64,000 bases of DNA from DASRIA01 sp963816975 (GTDB lineage: Bacteria > Actinomycetota > Thermoleophilia > Solirubrobacterales > JBBDJG01). The stretch lies in NCBI GenBank assembly GCA_963816975.1, contig CAWFMD010000006.1, positions 1,364,001-1,428,000 on the forward strand, written 5' to 3'. A program made the position numbers and the translations under genes. The notes below the pieces were generated by a model. It made no database searches, was not told the origin of the DNA, and saw nothing but the letters and a program-made list of their open reading frames with translations. Positions 17,146 to 25,492 of the stretch are shown here, piece after piece. Within the stretch, counting starts at the first letter, position 1. The number at the start of each line of letters is the position of its first letter.

Positions 17146-18255
17146 ATGCGAGTAGGGGAAGAGTTAATCGAGGAGCTTCATTCTCGACAAGAACCCCGAC
17201 TCCTCAGAGCATTGGAGATGGTCGCCCCGGGCACGGCGCTGCGGGAGGGCATCGACAACTGCGTGCTTGCTCGCACCGGGGCGCTGATCGTGATCGGCGA
17301 CGAGGACGGCATGGTTCCGCTGCTGTCGGGTGGCATCAAGCTCGACATCGAGTACACGCCCGCCTTCCTCTACCAGCTCGCGAAGATGGACGGGGCCATC
17401 ACGCTCACCCAGAACGCGACCAAGCTGATGTGGGCGAACGTGCAGCTCACCCCTGACCCGACGATCCTCTCGCGCGAAACGGGAACGCGCCACCGCACCG
17501 CGGAGCGGGTCTCGAAGCAGACGGACGCGCTGGTGGTCTCGATCTCGGAGCGCCGCGAGGTCGTCACCCTGTTCGCCGGCGGAGCCAAGTACGTGCTCCA
17601 GGAGATCCCGGCCGTCCTCGCGAAGGCCAACCAGGCGCTGGCCACCCTCGACAAGTACCGGGCGCGCTTCGATCAGGTGTCCATGCGGCTGACCGCCCTC
17701 GAGTTCGAGGGCGGGGTCACGCTCCACGATGCGCTCACGGTGTTGCAGCGCTCCGAGATGGTGACCCGCATGGCGGTCGAGATCGAACGCTACATCGTCG
17801 AGCTGGGGACCGAGGGGCGGCTGATCGAGATGCAGCTCGAGGAGATGCTCACGGGCGTCGCCGCCGACCGCTCCGCGCTTGTCAAGGACTACATCGTGGA
17901 CCCGTCGGAAGAGGCGTTCGCGGCGGTCATGGAGTCGCTCCCGCGGCTTCCCAACCAGGACCTGCTGGACTTCGGCCGCCTGGGTGAGCTGATGGGTTAC
18001 GACCGCAAGCTGAACACCCTGGACTTTCCCGTCACCCCGCGCGGCTACCGCATCCTGGGCCGCATTCCTCGCCTCCCCGAGATGGTCGTGGAGAGCGTTG
18101 TGCGGGAGTTCGGAAGCTTCGACGTGATGCTGGCCGCGACAGCCGACGAGCTGGAGGCGGTCGAGGGCGTCGGTGAGCTGCGCGCGAAGGAGATCAGGGA
18201 GGGCCTCCGGCGCCTGCAGGAGATCAATCTTGTCGACCGCTACCTCCAGACATGA
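17146..18255 (+). CDS. disA: DNA integrity scanning protein / diadenylate cyclase DisA
   Basis: A 369-residue enzyme that makes cyclic di-AMP from two ATP and slows synthesis at DNA branches. The DAC domain shows the DGA motif (KMDGAITL, about residue 80) and the RHR motif (GTRHRTAERV, about 114). A helical linker follows, then a C-terminal RuvA-like helix-hairpin-helix domain (EAVEGVGELRAKEIREGLRR). The ATG at 17146 matches the normal N-terminus. Order radA-disA-carD is as in mycobacteria. A c-di-AMP riboswitch at 53.6 kb in this window is a likely target of its product. Confidence 0.96.
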   Translation: MRVGEELIEELHSRQEPRLLRALEMVAPGTALREGIDNCVLARTGALIVIGDEDGMVPLLSGGIKLDIEYTPAFLYQLAKMDGAITLTQNATKLMWANVQLTPDPTILSRETGTRHRTAERVSKQTDALVVSISERREVVTLFAGGAKYVLQEIPAVLAKANQALATLDKYRARFDQVSMRLTALEFEGGVTLHDALTVLQRSEMVTRMAVEIERYIVELGTEGRLIEMQLEEMLTGVAADRSALVKDYIVDPSEEAFAAVMESLPRLPNQDLLDFGRLGELMGYDRKLNTLDFPVTPRGYRILGRIPRLPEMVVESVVREFGSFDVMLAATADELEAVEGVGELRAKEIREGLRRLQEINLVDRYLQT

Positions 18256-18355
18256 GCCGTCCGCTCGTAAGCAAACGGACGGCGGGGAAGCGGCACGGGC
18301 GAACCGCCAGCTAGAGGGCAACGCAGAAGCAGGGCAAAGCAGAACCGGCAGAACC

Positions 18356-18363
18356 AAAGGAGG
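18356..18363 (+). promoter_or_regulatory. strong Shine-Dalgarno sequence that selects an ATT start for carD
   Basis: AAAGGAGG is complementary to the 16S rRNA tail over its whole length and ends 5 nt before ATT at 18369. No ATG, GTG or TTG lies within its reach. The next in-frame start, GTG 18387, is 23 nt away. Confidence 0.75.
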
Positions 18364-18368
18364 ACACC

Positions 18369-18935
18369 ATTCCCGAAGCAACACCAGTGGAGAACGGCGC
18401 GGTAGAGGTGGACGCGATCATCGTCAACTACAAGGTTGGCGACAAGGTCGTGTATCCGCATCACGGCGCCGGAAAGGTCCTGAAGAAGGAGAAGCGGGCG
18501 ATGATCGGCGAGATGCGCGAGTACCTCACGATCAAGATCCTGCACAACGACATGACGGTCATGGTGCCGAGCGCCAGCGCGGGGCGGGCAGGCCTGCGCC
18601 GGGTGATCGGCGAGGCCGAGGTCGAGCGGGTGCTGGGCGTCTTGCGGGACGACATGAGCCAGATGCCGAAGAACTGGAATCGGCGCTTCAAGCACAACCG
18701 CGACAAGATGAAGACGGGGGACATCTTCGAGCTCGCCGAGGTGGTGCGTAATCTCGCGATTCGTGATTTCCAGAAAGGCCTCTCCACGGGGGAGAAGCAG
18801 ATGTTCACGCGAGCCAAGAAGATCCTCGCGTCCGAGCTCATGTACGCGCTCGACATGGAGGAGAAGGACGCCGAGGACTACCTCGACGACCTGCTCGAGG
18901 AGACCAACACGGAGCGCGCAGGGGCCGCGAGCTAG
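18369..18935 (+). CDS. carD: CarD-like RNA polymerase-binding transcription factor, probable ATT start
   Basis: A 188-residue CarD/CdnL family protein. The N-terminal Tudor-like RNAP-interaction domain (VGDKVVYPHHGAGKVLKKE) binds the beta subunit. The helical C-terminal DNA-binding domain includes the Trp-bearing PKNWNRRFKHN segment that wedges open the -10 upstream edge in mycobacterial CarD. The proposed start is ATT 18369, reading (M)PEATPVENG, because a perfect AAAGGAGG lies 5 nt before it. The alternative GTG 18387 has no ribosome-binding site. An ATT start is known to throttle infC in other bacteria; here a control role is inference. Downstream is the ispD operon. Confidence 0.93.
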   Translation: MPEATPVENGAVEVDAIIVNYKVGDKVVYPHHGAGKVLKKEKRAMIGEMREYLTIKILHNDMTVMVPSASAGRAGLRRVIGEAEVERVLGVLRDDMSQMPKNWNRRFKHNRDKMKTGDIFELAEVVRNLAIRDFQKGLSTGEKQMFTRAKKILASELMYALDMEEKDAEDYLDDLLEETNTERAGAAS

Positions 18936-18985
18936 TACTACTGGCGGGCTTTGACGCCCGGGCATCACATCCGAGGAGGGCAGCG

Positions 18986-19672
18986 GTGGCCACGGCCCTC
19001 CTAGCGGCGGCGGGCGCCGGGGGACGCCTCGGCGCCGCCACGCCCAAGGCATTAGCCGAGGTCGCCGGCCGCGCGCTGATCGGGTGGAGCCTCGAGGCAC
19101 TGGATGCCGCGGCCACCATCGACCGCGTCGTGATCGCCTTTCCGCCTGACTGGGAGGACGCCGTGCAGAAGGTCGCACGTCTCACCGCCCCGTCCGTGGA
19201 GATCTCGCTCACCCGTGGCGGGACGAGTCGCTCCCACTCGGTCAGGAACGCGCTCGCGGCGATCGAGGGCGCCGACGAGATCCTGGTCCACGACGCCGCC
19301 CGGCCGCTCGTCACTGCGGAGTTGATCGACCGCTGCGTGGAGCAGCGCCGCCAGTGGGACTGCGACGGAGTGGTGGCCGCGGCCCGCGCGGTGGACACGA
19401 TCAAGGAGGCCGACGCGGGCGGCCGGGTGATCGCGACCCTCGAACGCCGTCACCTGTGGGCGATCCAGACACCGCAGGTGTTCACCGCCTCCGTCCTGCG
19501 TGAGGCGCTCGATCGCGGCGACCTCGACCGCGCCTACGACGACGCCCAGCTCGTCGAGGGGATCGGAGGCGACGTCAGGATCGTGGAGGCGCCGCGCCAG
19601 AACTTCAAGGTCACGACCCAGCACGATCTGCGGGTCGCGGAGTGGCTGCTCGAGGAGCGGCGCCGCGGCTGA
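18986..19672 (+). CDS. ispD: 2-C-methyl-D-erythritol 4-phosphate cytidylyltransferase
   Basis: A 228-residue MEP-pathway enzyme that makes CDP-methylerythritol. The nucleotide-binding start AAGAGGRLGAATPKAL, the DAARPLV motif and the C-terminal EAPRQNFKVTTQHDL are all present. The GTG start has an excellent GAGGAGGG ribosome-binding site at 18973-18980. The stop TGA shares its A with the ATG of the next gene. ispD and ispF are split by a PHP gene here, whereas they are adjacent or fused in many bacteria. Confidence 0.95.
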   Translation: MATALLAAAGAGGRLGAATPKALAEVAGRALIGWSLEALDAAATIDRVVIAFPPDWEDAVQKVARLTAPSVEISLTRGGTSRSHSVRNALAAIEGADEILVHDAARPLVTAELIDRCVEQRRQWDCDGVVAAARAVDTIKEADAGGRVIATLERRHLWAIQTPQVFTASVLREALDRGDLDRAYDDAQLVEGIGGDVRIVEAPRQNFKVTTQHDLRVAEWLLEERRRG

Positions 19673-20493
19673 TGCTGACCGACTACCACACTCATCTGCG
19701 CCCCGACGCGCGCGACACTCCAGCCGCGCGGTACTTCACCGAGGACAACGTGCGGCGCTACCTCGAGGCCGCGCAGGGGCAGGGCATCGAGGAGCTTGGC
19801 TTCTCGGAGCACGTCTATCGCTTCCGCGAGAGCCTCGCGGTGTGGCGCCACCCGTTCTGGGTGGAGTGCGCCCAGGACTCGCTGGACGAGTACGTCGAGT
19901 TCCTGATCTCCATGCCGGTCAAGGTCGGCCTGGAGCTCGACTGGATCCCCGGGCGCGAGGAGCAGCTTGCGGCAATCGCCGATGCGTACCCCTGGGACTA
20001 CATAATCGGGTCGGTGCACTTCATCGCAGACCGCGCTGTCGACCACGACGGATACGACATCTGGGCCACGTCGAGCCCCGACGAAGTGTGGTCTGCCTAC
20101 TTCGATGCGCTCGGCGAGGCGGCCGCCAGCGGGCTCTTCGACGTGCTCGCGCACCCCGACCTCGTGAAGGTCTGGGGAAATGACAGACCGCGCCCGCCGC
20201 GGCCGGCGCGCGAGTACTACGAGCTGGCGATGGACCGGATCGCCGCCGCGGACGTGGCGATCGAGGTCTCCACGGCGGGGCTGCGCAAGCCCGTCGGCGA
20301 GATCTACCCGGAGCGCGAGCTGCTCGAGGCCTTCGCCGCTGCCGGCAAGCCCGTGTCGCTGTCCTCCGACGCGCACGAACCGGAGTGGATCGGCTACGGC
20401 TACGACCAGGCGGTGGCACTGATGCGCGAGTGCGGAATCGACCGCGTTTGCGTGTTCGAGGGCCGCCAGCGCCGCGAGGTCCCGCTCGGATGA
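19672..20493 (+). CDS. PHP-domain histidinol-phosphatase family hydrolase
   Basis: A 273-residue metal-dependent phosphoesterase of the PHP superfamily, closest in pattern to HisK/HisJ histidinol phosphatases. Metal ligands are visible in DYHTHLRPD (residues 4-12), GFSEHVYRF, the SVHF motif, DVLAHPDL and SSDAHEPEWIG. The substrate is inferred from family only. Lodged between ispD and ispF, it may be a histidine-pathway gene that merely shares the operon. Start and stop overlap both neighbours (TGATG at 19670, ATGA at 20490). Confidence 0.85.
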   Translation: MLTDYHTHLRPDARDTPAARYFTEDNVRRYLEAAQGQGIEELGFSEHVYRFRESLAVWRHPFWVECAQDSLDEYVEFLISMPVKVGLELDWIPGREEQLAAIADAYPWDYIIGSVHFIADRAVDHDGYDIWATSSPDEVWSAYFDALGEAAASGLFDVLAHPDLVKVWGNDRPRPPRPAREYYELAMDRIAAADVAIEVSTAGLRKPVGEIYPERELLEAFAAAGKPVSLSSDAHEPEWIGYGYDQAVALMRECGIDRVCVFEGRQRREVPLG

Positions 20494-20960
20494 GGTCCGG
20501 GATCGGCTACGACGTGCACCGGTTCGGTGACGGCCGCAGGCTCGTGCTGGGAGGGGTCGAGATTGCGGGGGAACGCGGGCTCGAGGGTCATTCGGACGCG
20601 GACGTGGTGACCCATGCCGTGGCGGACGCGTTGCTCGGCGCGGCCGGGCTCGGTGACATCGGCGAGCACTTCCCGGACGACGATCCGCGCTACCAGGACG
20701 CCGACAGCATCGACCTGCTGGCGCAGATCGCGCGAAAGCTCGGCGGCTGGCGGCTCGTGAACGTGGATGTCAGCGTGATCGCGGAGCAGCCGCGGCTCGC
20801 GCCGCTCAAGCGCGCGATGGCCGAGCGGCTGGCGGGCGCCCTGGGCATCGACGCGTCGTGCGTGAACGTGAAGGCCACGACGAGCGAGGGCATGGGCTTC
20901 GTCGGCCGCGGCGAAGGGATCGCCGCGTTGGCTGTGGCACAGATCGAGCGCGACGGGTGA
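20490..20960 (+). CDS. ispF: 2-C-methyl-D-erythritol 2,4-cyclodiphosphate synthase
   Basis: A 156-residue zinc enzyme forming the cyclodiphosphate of the MEP isoprenoid pathway, the second step after IspD with IspE between. The GIGYDVHRF metal motif, the LEGHSDADVVTHAVADALLG signature and the C-terminal KATTSEGMGFVGRGEG are clear. ATG 20490 overlaps the upstream TGA as ATGA. Its own stop overlaps the cysS GTG as GTGA. Confidence 0.96.
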   Translation: MRSGIGYDVHRFGDGRRLVLGGVEIAGERGLEGHSDADVVTHAVADALLGAAGLGDIGEHFPDDDPRYQDADSIDLLAQIARKLGGWRLVNVDVSVIAEQPRLAPLKRAMAERLAGALGIDASCVNVKATTSEGMGFVGRGEGIAALAVAQIERDG

Positions 20961-22354
20961 GCGCGGTACGCATCCACGACTCGCTGCGCGGGGAAGTGCG
21001 CGACCTCGAACCGCGGGAGCCGGGCAAGGTCGGCATCTACGCGTGCGGGCCGACCGTGTACGGCCGCATCCATGTGGGGAACGCGCGTCCCTACATCGTC
21101 TTCGCGCTCCTGAAGCGGTTTTTGGAGCACGAGGGATACGACGTGACCCTGGTCGAGAACATCACCGACGTGAACGACAAGATCTACGACGCCGCCCGCA
21201 CGGCGGGTGTGACCTCGGACCGGCTGGCGCGCGAGATGACCGCGGCCTATCGCGCCGATACCGACCGGCTCGAGCTCGGCCGCCCCGATCGCGAGCCGCT
21301 GGCCAGCCAGACGATCGATCCGATCATCCATCTGATCGAGGCCCTGATCGAACGCGGCCACGCCTATGCGGCGCAGGGCGACGTCTACTTCAGCGTGCGC
21401 AGCTTCGACGGGTACGGCAAGCTCTCCAACCGTCGCCTCGAGGATCTGCTCCCGGCCGATCAGGGCGAGCCGGACGCCGAGCAGGTGCGCAAGCGCGACC
21501 CTCTGGACTTCGCCCTGTGGAAGGCGCAGAAGCCGGACGAGGACACCGCCTGGGACTCGCCCTGGGGCCGGGGCCGGCCCGGCTGGCACATCGAGTGCTC
21601 CGCGATGGCCGAGGAGATCCTCGGGCTCGAGTTCGACATCCACGGCGGCGGCTCCGACCTGATGTTTCCACACCACGAGAACGAGATCGCGCAGACCGAG
21701 GCGGGCCGGGGGGCACCGCTGGCCCGCTTGTGGATGCACAACGGGATGATCCGCTTCGGGGAGGAGAAGATGGCGAAGTCGGTCGGCAACGTCATGACGC
21801 TGGCGGACGCGCTCGACAGCTACGGCCGGGATGCGCTGATCGTCTACATGCTCGGCGGGCACTACCGGCAGCCGCTGGCCTTCTCGGCGGAGCGGATGGA
21901 GGAAGCGCGGCAGGCGACACGGCGGCTCGCGGACTTCGCGCGCCTGGTGCGGCGCAGCGGCGACCTCGTCGCAGGTGAGCCGGACCACGACGCCGCGGCG
22001 CTCGAGCAGGAGTTCTTCGCAGCCCTGCGGGATGACTTCAACACGCCGGAGGCGCTGGCGGCGCTGTTCAAGCTCGTCAGCGAGGGCAACCGCCGGATCG
22101 ATTCCGGCCGCGCGCTGCCCGGCACGTGGTCCGTGCTGGGCGGGATGTTCGAGGTGCTGGGGCTGGAGGGCATGCTGGAAGAGCGCGAGGGCATCGACGA
22201 GGACGCCCTGCGCCTGGTGCAGGAGCGCGAGGACGCGCGCCTGGCGCGGGACTACAGCCGCGCCGACGCGGCCCGCGACGAGCTGCTCAAGCGTGGGTGG
22301 GAGGTGCGCGACACGTCGGAGGGCCCCGTGCTGGTGCCCGTCGCCGGAAGTTGA
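20957..22354 (+). CDS. cysS: cysteinyl-tRNA synthetase
   Basis: A 465-residue class I synthetase. The HIGH-type motif is HVGN within CGPTVYGRIHVGNARPY, the zinc ligands include C29 and the HIECSAMA and HHENEIAQ segments, and the KMSKS-type motif is KMAKSVGN. Length is normal. The GTG at 20957 makes a GTGA overlap with ispF; VSAVRIHDSLRGE is a typical short N-terminus. No T-box could fit. ispF-cysS-rlmB order is shared with mycobacteria. Confidence 0.96.
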   Translation: MSAVRIHDSLRGEVRDLEPREPGKVGIYACGPTVYGRIHVGNARPYIVFALLKRFLEHEGYDVTLVENITDVNDKIYDAARTAGVTSDRLAREMTAAYRADTDRLELGRPDREPLASQTIDPIIHLIEALIERGHAYAAQGDVYFSVRSFDGYGKLSNRRLEDLLPADQGEPDAEQVRKRDPLDFALWKAQKPDEDTAWDSPWGRGRPGWHIECSAMAEEILGLEFDIHGGGSDLMFPHHENEIAQTEAGRGAPLARLWMHNGMIRFGEEKMAKSVGNVMTLADALDSYGRDALIVYMLGGHYRQPLAFSAERMEEARQATRRLADFARLVRRSGDLVAGEPDHDAAALEQEFFAALRDDFNTPEALAALFKLVSEGNRRIDSGRALPGTWSVLGGMFEVLGLEGMLEEREGIDEDALRLVQEREDARLARDYSRADAARDELLKRGWEVRDTSEGPVLVPVAGS

Positions 22355-23058
22355 CCCTGTACGGCCGCAACGCCGTGCTGGAGGCTCTGCGGGGCCGCCG
22401 GAAGGTCCGCCGCGCATGGGTTGCCGACGAGCGCCTCGGCGCCACCGTTCGCGCCGCCGGCGTTCCCTGCGAGACGGCCGGCGCCGCGGCGCTCGAGGAT
22501 CTCTGTGGCTCGTCCGCCCACCAGGGGATCGTGGCCGAGGTCGATCCGTACCCCTACTCGCAGGCGCGTGACCTGTTGAGCGGCGACCAGGCGCTCGTGG
22601 TCGCGCTCGACCAGATCCAGGATCCGCAGAACCTGGGCGCGATCTGCCGCAGCGCCGAGGGGGCCGGGGCGACCGGGGTAGTGATCCCGGAGCGCCGCGC
22701 CGTCGAGATCACCCCGGCGGTCTGCCGGGCATCCGCCGGCGCGGTCGAGCATCTGCCCGTCGCCCGCGTCCGCAACCTGGCCGACTTCCTCGCGGACGCC
22801 AAGCGCGCCGGCGCCTGGGTGTACGGGGCGGACGCGGCCGCGGCCCGGCTGTACACCGATGTCGACTGGACCGGACCGGCGGTGCTGGTGCTCGGATCCG
22901 AGGGCCGTGGGGTGCGCCCGCGCGTGCGCGCGGCCTGCGACGACGTGATCGGCTTGCCCCTGCACGGCAGGGTGGAATCGCTGAATGTGTCCGCCGCGGC
23001 GGCGGTTTTGCTGTACGAGGCTGTGCGATCTCGTGCAGTCGCAGCCCGGGACACTTGA
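22351..23058 (+). CDS. rlmB: 23S rRNA (guanosine-2'-O-)-methyltransferase RlmB / TrmH family
   Basis: A 235-residue SPOUT methyltransferase. The N-terminal substrate-binding domain begins LYGRNAVLEAL. The knotted catalytic domain shows QDPQNLGAICRSAE, VLGSEGRGVRP and LHGRVESLNVSAAAAVLLYE, the three SpoU motifs. It is a little shorter at the N-terminus than E. coli RlmB. The TTG at 22351 overlaps the cysS TGA as TTGA. Its own stop codon lies inside the -35 of the next promoter. Confidence 0.92.
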   Translation: MTLYGRNAVLEALRGRRKVRRAWVADERLGATVRAAGVPCETAGAAALEDLCGSSAHQGIVAEVDPYPYSQARDLLSGDQALVVALDQIQDPQNLGAICRSAEGAGATGVVIPERRAVEITPAVCRASAGAVEHLPVARVRNLADFLADAKRAGAWVYGADAAAARLYTDVDWTGPAVLVLGSEGRGVRPRVRAACDDVIGLPLHGRVESLNVSAAAAVLLYEAVRSRAVAARDT

Positions 23059-23082
23059 CAAGTCCACATAACTCCGTACACT
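23055..23082 (+). promoter_or_regulatory. strong sigma-70-type promoter for the sigma factor gene
   Basis: TTGACA (23055-23060) and TACACT (23077-23082) are spaced by 16 nt. The -35 overlaps the rlmB stop codon. The predicted start is near 23089, giving a leader of about 145 nt before the GTG at 23234. Confidence 0.7.
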
Positions 23083-23099
23083 TGCCGCGCAAATCTAAG

Positions 23100-23154
23100 G
23101 TTGGACTTGAGGTTGAGCTTTAGGAAAGCCTGAAGCTTGGCTCGAGTCTCCAAC
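23100..23154 (+). ncRNA. long two-part stem-loop in the 5' leader of the sigma factor gene
   Basis: The outer arm GTTGGACTTGAG (23100-23111) pairs with CTCGAGTCTCCAAC (23141-23154) with a 2-nt bulge. The inner arm AGCTTTAGG (23116-23124) pairs with CCTGAAGCT (23129-23137) through one wobble, closing an AAAG loop. It begins about 11 nt after the predicted transcription start and ends 80 nt before the start codon. No U-tract follows, so it is not a simple rlmB terminator. Its function is unknown; cis-regulation of translation or stability is possible. Confidence 0.6.
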
Positions 23155-23233
23155 GTCGAGGCGCCAGGGGAGGTAGCGCGCCACGGCCGAATCCACGCGA
23201 TCCCGGACGGGGTCGCTAGGTGAGGAGGTTGCA

Positions 23234-24001
23234 GTGGCCGTTTCTCCCTCTCGCAGGGCCAGCACGAGAGGCTCTGTTGCTGGTATGACCGCAGGGACAG
23301 CCGCCGGGCACGCCACGGCGCGAAAGCTCACACGGCGCGTCTCAGGTGCCGCGCCGCAGACCGCCCGGCGCAAGCAGGGTGCCTATCAGCCTGACGACGA
23401 GTACCTCGTGGCGCTCGCCAAACAGGGCGCTGCGCACGCGACAGACAGGCTCGTCCGCCGGTACCACGGGTTCGTGCGCCTGAAGGCCTCGTCCTACTTC
23501 CTGATCGGGGGCGACTCCGACGACCTGATTCAGGAGGGCCTGGTCGGCCTGTACAAGTCGATCCGCGACTACCGCCCCGAGCGCGAGTCGAGCTTCCGCA
23601 ACTTTGCGGAGCTGTGCATCACCCGCCAGATCATCACCGCAGTCAAGACGGCAACGCGCAACAAGCACACGCCGCTCAACTCCTACGTCTCGTTCAGCCA
23701 GACGCCGGCCGCGGGCGGGGAGGAGGGCGAGCCGACGATGGCGGACGTGCTCCCGGGCTCGACCGTCCACGATCCGGTGAACCAGGTGATCTCCGCGGAG
23801 GAGATCCGGAGCCTCGTGGGCTGCATCACCAGCGTGCTCAGCGAGCTGGAGAGCCATGTGCTCTCGCTGTACCTGGACGGCCGCTCCTACGAGGAGGTGG
23901 CGGAGCGGCTGGAGTGCGACACCAAGACTGTCGACAACGCGCTCCAGCGCGTGAAGCGCAAGGTCGGGATGCACCTCGACTCGCGGGCGGTGCCGCTCTA
24001 G
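23234..24001 (+). CDS. sigH: RNA polymerase sigma factor, SigH (stationary-phase sigma-30) type
   Basis: A 255-residue sigma-70 family member. After a basic, probably disordered N-terminus of about 45 residues, region 2 reads LVRRYHGFVRLKASSYFLIGGDSDDLIQEGLVGLYKSIRDY. Region 2.4 is in FRNFAELCITRQIITAVKTATR. Region 4 ends SYEEVAERLECDTKTVDNALQRVKRKV. The pattern and the position after rlmB match Bacillus SigH, which is about 40 residues shorter. There is no sign of sporulation genes. The GTG start has a GAGGAGG site at 23221-23227. A strong promoter and a structured leader precede it. Region 4 pairing suggests general rather than ECF use. Confidence 0.85.
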   Translation: MAVSPSRRASTRGSVAGMTAGTAAGHATARKLTRRVSGAAPQTARRKQGAYQPDDEYLVALAKQGAAHATDRLVRRYHGFVRLKASSYFLIGGDSDDLIQEGLVGLYKSIRDYRPERESSFRNFAELCITRQIITAVKTATRNKHTPLNSYVSFSQTPAAGGEEGEPTMADVLPGSTVHDPVNQVISAEEIRSLVGCITSVLSELESHVLSLYLDGRSYEEVAERLECDTKTVDNALQRVKRKVGMHLDSRAVPL

Positions 24002-24011
24002 GCCGGGGCGA

Positions 24012-24293
24012 CTAGTTCTCAGCGCGCCTGGCGTAAACCGGCGCCGGGCGCGTGACATGGGTGCCGCCGTCGGCCTGCGGGCACGGAGCCGTCTTGCATC
24101 CCGCTCCGCCGCCGACCGGGCCGCGGCGCGGCCAGCGCGGCAGAGGCGGGAGCTTGCGGCGCGGCCCGCGATCCTCGCCCGTCGCCTCCTCCGGAAAGGG
24201 TTCCTGCTTGATCGCCCACCAGACGAGCCACAGGGCCGCGATCATCGGGATCTTCAGGATCACGACCATGTAGAAGATGGTCCAGCCTTCCAA
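24012..24293 (-). CDS. small single-pass membrane protein of unknown function
   Basis: A 93-residue protein starting at TTG with a good AGGAGAGAGG ribosome-binding site on the minus strand. Residues 5-27 (WTIFYMVVILKIPMIAALWLVWW) form one membrane helix. The rest is a hydrophilic Pro/Arg-rich tail of about 65 residues. It lies just downstream of the LLM oxidoreductase gene on the same strand, near the cytochrome oxidase genes. The helix with conserved-looking KIP and WW residues resembles small respiratory accessory subunits, but no family is recognised. Codon use in the tail is ordinary. Confidence 0.55.
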   Translation of the reverse strand: MEGWTIFYMVVILKIPMIAALWLVWWAIKQEPFPEEATGEDRGPRRKLPPLPRWPRRGPVGGGAGCKTAPCPQADGGTHVTRPAPVYARRAEN

Positions 24294-24365
24294 GTACCTC
24301 TCTCCTTCGCGCTTGAGCCGCAGTCTAGCGCGGGCGCTGGGGGCGTCGATCGGGACCGGGGCCGA

Positions 24366-25373
24366 TCAGCGGCCGAACGTTTCGACGATCGCCTCGTGAT
24401 AGGTGCGGATGCGGTCGGGGTCGGTCGCCACCACGGGTGCGCCGAGCAGCAGGCGGTCAGCGCTGCGCGCACGCGTCTCGAGCGCGGCGCGGCATTCGTC
24501 GGGGGTACCGGCGACGGCCATCTCGTCGAGCATCTCGTCGGTTACGAGCGCCGTCATCGCGGCCAGGTCGAAGCTCTTCCACAGATCCCTGATCCGGGCG
24601 GCGACGTCCGTGAACCCGTGCAGGTCCAGGATGCGGTCGTACGTGCGCACGGTCGCGTGGAACGCGATCTGGCGCTTCGCGTCTGCCCGCGCCTGGTCGC
24701 GGTCACCCGAGATCGCGAGCAGGACCCAATCGGCGACGGCGACGTCCGCGGGCGAACGGCGCGCGCGCGCGGCGCCCGCGGCGATCGCCGGGCGCATCAC
24801 GTCTTGGATGTAGCGCACCGTGGCCATCGGGTGCGCGACGACCCCGTCCGCGATCGCGCCCGCCATTCGCGTCATCCCCTCGTTGACCGCCGCGACATAG
24901 ACGGGGACCCGCGGGCGGACCTGGCCGGCGCGGCCGTAGGGCCGCACGTTCAGGTTGATCAGCTCTCCCTCATACCGGACGCTGCCGGCCGCGGCTGCGT
25001 CCCATACGGCCCGGACCGCCTCGATCGTCTCGCGCAGCCGCGGGGCCGGCTGCTCGGCCGGAGCCCCCAGCCAGTCGGTGCGCATGCGCCGCGTGCCGGT
25101 TCCCAGTCCGAGCAGGAAGCGGCCGCCGGACATCTCGTCGAGATCGAGCGCGGTCACGGCGGTCAGCAGCGGCGACCGGCCGAACGCCCAAGCGATCGCG
25201 GTACCCAGCTCGATCCGCTCGGTCGCGACCGCCGCCGCCGCCAGCGCCAGCGCGCCCGAGTGGTTGTGGAACTCCGGCGCCCATGCGGAGTCGAAGCCGG
25301 CCTCCTCGGCCCGGCACGCGATCGCGACGTTCTCGCGCTGGGTGGGCAGCTCGAGCAGCAGGCCGAGGCGCAT
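24366..25373 (-). CDS. LLM class F420-dependent oxidoreductase
   Basis: A 335-residue luciferase-like monooxygenase-fold protein (TIM barrel). It begins MRLGLLLELPTQRENVAIACRAEEAGFDSAWAPE, with RIELGTAIAWAFGRSPLLTAVTALDLDEMSGGRFLLGLGTG following, which is typical of actinobacterial F420-dependent members. The substrate is unknown. On the minus strand GATACAACT lies just before the ATG, giving a short or absent leader. It is divergent from the cupredoxin gene. Confidence 0.88.
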   Translation of the reverse strand: MRLGLLLELPTQRENVAIACRAEEAGFDSAWAPEFHNHSGALALAAAAVATERIELGTAIAWAFGRSPLLTAVTALDLDEMSGGRFLLGLGTGTRRMRTDWLGAPAEQPAPRLRETIEAVRAVWDAAAAGSVRYEGELINLNVRPYGRAGQVRPRVPVYVAAVNEGMTRMAGAIADGVVAHPMATVRYIQDVMRPAIAAGAARARRSPADVAVADWVLLAISGDRDQARADAKRQIAFHATVRTYDRILDLHGFTDVAARIRDLWKSFDLAAMTALVTDEMLDEMAVAGTPDECRAALETRARSADRLLLGAPVVATDPDRIRTYHEAIVETFGR

Positions 25374-25492
25374 CCCTGAGTTGTATCCGGCTGGCGCCGC
25401 AAGGAGGTGCCGGAGGCGTATGAACGGGTCGCCGCCGGGGACCGGCGGAGCGGCCGCGCTGACAAGGGCGACTGATACCCTCGCGCCCCCGA

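Noticed and set aside
23234..24001. Sporulation implied by a SigH-type sigma factor
   Set aside because: No other sporulation genes are in the window, and SigH-type factors occur in non-sporulating lineages.
24057..25379. 440-codon ORF opposite the LLM oxidoreductase gene
   Set aside because: It overlaps a well-supported minus-strand gene and has a low-complexity His/Arg/Gly composition typical of antisense frames.
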